The notes under the pieces were generated by a model. The model had not been told where the DNA came from and ran no database searches. It saw only the letters and a list, made by a program, of their open reading frames with translations. Shown piece by piece: positions 48,355 to 49,503 of a stretch of DNA of 49,503 nucleotides; the first letter of the stretch is position 1, and every line of letters begins with the position of its first letter. This stretch comes from Prevotella sp. (GTDB taxonomy: Bacteria > Bacteroidota > Bacteroidia > Bacteroidales > Bacteroidaceae): positions 1-49,503 of the forward strand of contig JAFZIY010000029.1 of assembly GCA_017554105.1 (NCBI GenBank), written 5' to 3'. The translations under genes and the position numbers were made by a program.

Positions 48355-48368
48355 GCTTTTCCTTTTTT
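48342..48368 (+). terminator. Terminator of glsA-glsB, overlapping the stop codon
   Basis: GGAAAAG/CTTTTCC with a 7-base loop that contains the TAG stop (48352-48354), followed by TTTTTT. Confidence 0.82.
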
Positions 48369-48390
48369 GCAACAGTCCTTTTTCGCTTTT

Positions 48391-49503
48391 TTATACCAAA
48401 GGCAGTGATATGCCGTTTATCTTCTGGTAGATTTCAAGAGCATATACATCGGTCATTCCGCTGATGTAGTCTATTATTGCCATTATTCTGGTTTCAAGAT
48501 TTGGAGAGTTAATGTCATACTGACTGCTCACTCGCTGAATCAGTTGTTGTGAGTAGAAACGGTCGGGGTGAACGGCCGCCTCGATGAAGGTCTCCATCAG
48601 TGTCGCCATTATCTTGTAACCGCTCAGTTCCACATCCAGGACAGGTTTGCTGTTATATATCTTTTTCAGTGAGGTCTTGGTGCATTTTTTATAAGCCAGT
48701 CGCTGTTTTTCGTCGATTCCATCGATGAGAGAACCCTTGAAGGATCCTTCCATAATCTCATCCTCATGCTCCATGAAGGTGTCAACACAGCAGTTCTCAA
48801 GTTTCCCGATGGCACAGGCACGCATGTATATTACCTTTTCGTTGTCGTCGGTGATACCCTCGTCAACAATCCGTTGTCTGATTCTTTTCTGTGTATCCTC
48901 GTCGAAGAAACCGAGAAGCAGTTCGCTCGTCTCGTCGAAACTGAGTATTTTCAGTTTGTGGGCATCCTCAATGTCCATTATCTCATAGCAGATGTCATCG
49001 GCTGCCTCAACAAGATACACCAATGGATGACGGGCATATGCGATGCCTTTGATGTCTGATTCGTTACTGCCTGCCATGAGTTGTGGAATACCCATTTCGG
49101 AAGCAATCTTTTGATAAATGGGAGTCTCCTCCTGGAAGAACCCGAACTTGCCCTTCTTTCCGGCAAATGTCGATGAAACGGGGTATTTTACTATTGATGC
49201 CAAGGTGGTGTATGTCATTACGAAACCACCTTCTCGACGTCCTTTGAAGCGATGCGCGAGCAGTCGGAAAGCATTGGCGTTTCCCTCGAAATGGGTGATG
49301 TCTGACCACAGTTCTGGTGATACTCTCTCTTGAAGATATGCACCTTTCCCCTCGGTGAAGAATGTCTGTATCGCCTTCTCGCCCGAATGTCCGAATGGCG
49401 GGTTACCCATGTCGTGTGCAAGGCATGCCGTGCTCACGATGGTGCCTATTTCTGGTAGCATAGTACCGATGAAATGGGGATTTTTTGCAATTATTCGGCT
49501 TGC
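48391..49503 (-). CDS. dgt: dGTP triphosphohydrolase, HD domain (5' part outside window)
   Basis: It hydrolyses dGTP (and possibly other dNTPs) to the nucleoside and triphosphate. The gene is cut by the right edge: the frame stays open to the last base, reading ASRIIAKNPHFIGT before MLPEIGT. The HD metal motif is in ACLAHDMGNPPFGHSGE, with further family motifs HFEGNANAFRLLAHRF and YLVEAADDICYEIMDIEDA. The visible part is 370 residues, so only the N-terminal portion is missing. It is convergent with glsB; the stop is 36 bp from the glsB stop. Confidence 0.92.
   Translation of the reverse strand, partial: ASRIIAKNPHFIGTMLPEIGTIVSTACLAHDMGNPPFGHSGEKAIQTFFTEGKGAYLQERVSPELWSDITHFEGNANAFRLLAHRFKGRREGGFVMTYTTLASIVKYPVSSTFAGKKGKFGFFQEETPIYQKIASEMGIPQLMAGSNESDIKGIAYARHPLVYLVEAADDICYEIMDIEDAHKLKILSFDETSELLLGFFDEDTQKRIRQRIVDEGITDDNEKVIYMRACAIGKLENCCVDTFMEHEDEIMEGSFKGSLIDGIDEKQRLAYKKCTKTSLKKIYNSKPVLDVELSGYKIMATLMETFIEAAVHPDRFYSQQLIQRVSSQYDINSPNLETRIMAIIDYISGMTDVYALEIYQKINGISLPLV

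Overview
The window is chromosomal DNA from a Bacteroidales bacterium, most likely Prevotella or a close relative. Three things point there. Many genes have the Bacteroidetes-type promoter (TTTG, about 19-21 bp, then TAnnTTTG). The first, partial gene ends in the C-terminal domain typical of secreted Prevotella proteins. The division cluster has the Bacteroidales gene order, and a glycine-lipid gene pair lies beside it. Almost all genes outside a few islands are on the minus strand. This placement rests on reading protein motifs, not on a database search.

Region 1 (1-20.7 kb) is an accessory carbohydrate-degradation block. A tight minus-strand run encodes, in transcription order, a DUF4421 protein, a GH127/GH146-type beta-L-arabinofuranosidase, a GH2 enzyme, a GH29 alpha-L-fucosidase, a GH115 alpha-glucuronidase and a LacZ-type GH2 enzyme. 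Farther right, a GH95 enzyme is followed 8 bp later by an AraC-family regulator. All these enzymes remove side chains from plant polysaccharides. No SusC/SusD pair and no backbone-cleaving enzyme lies in the window. Between the two groups are ung, DUF3109, DUF2059 and DUF3667 genes.

Region 2 (20.7-24.9 kb) is housekeeping: gyrB, rpsT, tRNA-Glu, recO and a DUF805 membrane protein. gyrB has a duplicated promoter-like module. A GAAA-capped hairpin precedes rpsT.

Region 3 (24.9-29.2 kb) looks like a small accessory island: a DUF559 endonuclease-like protein, a YghZ-type aldo/keto reductase bracketed by two inverted pairs of GC-rich palindromes, four tandem 22-bp near-palindromic repeats, an orphan PD-(D/E)XK protein with a DUF4357 tail, and an unrecognised 115-residue protein.

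Region 4 (29.3-46.2 kb) is a nearly complete dcw (division and cell wall) cluster: mraZ, rsmH, ftsL, ftsI, murE, mraY, murD, ftsW, murG, murC, ftsQ, ftsA, ftsZ, then yqeY and a terminator. Three tandem 10-bp repeats matching MraZ-binding boxes sit at the mraZ promoter. Region 5 (46.5-49.5 kb) holds a glsA-glsB-like pair for glycine lipids and the 3' part of a dGTPase-like gene cut by the window edge.

The most striking feature of the window is a family of GC-rich REP-like palindromes (core CCCCTCCCC-nnnn-GGGGnGGGG). They occur between genes as inverted pairs and also inside or at the ends of at least five reading frames: LacZ-type GH2, GH127, GH95, DUF3109 and the aldo/keto reductase. There they are translated in frame or supply a stop codon.
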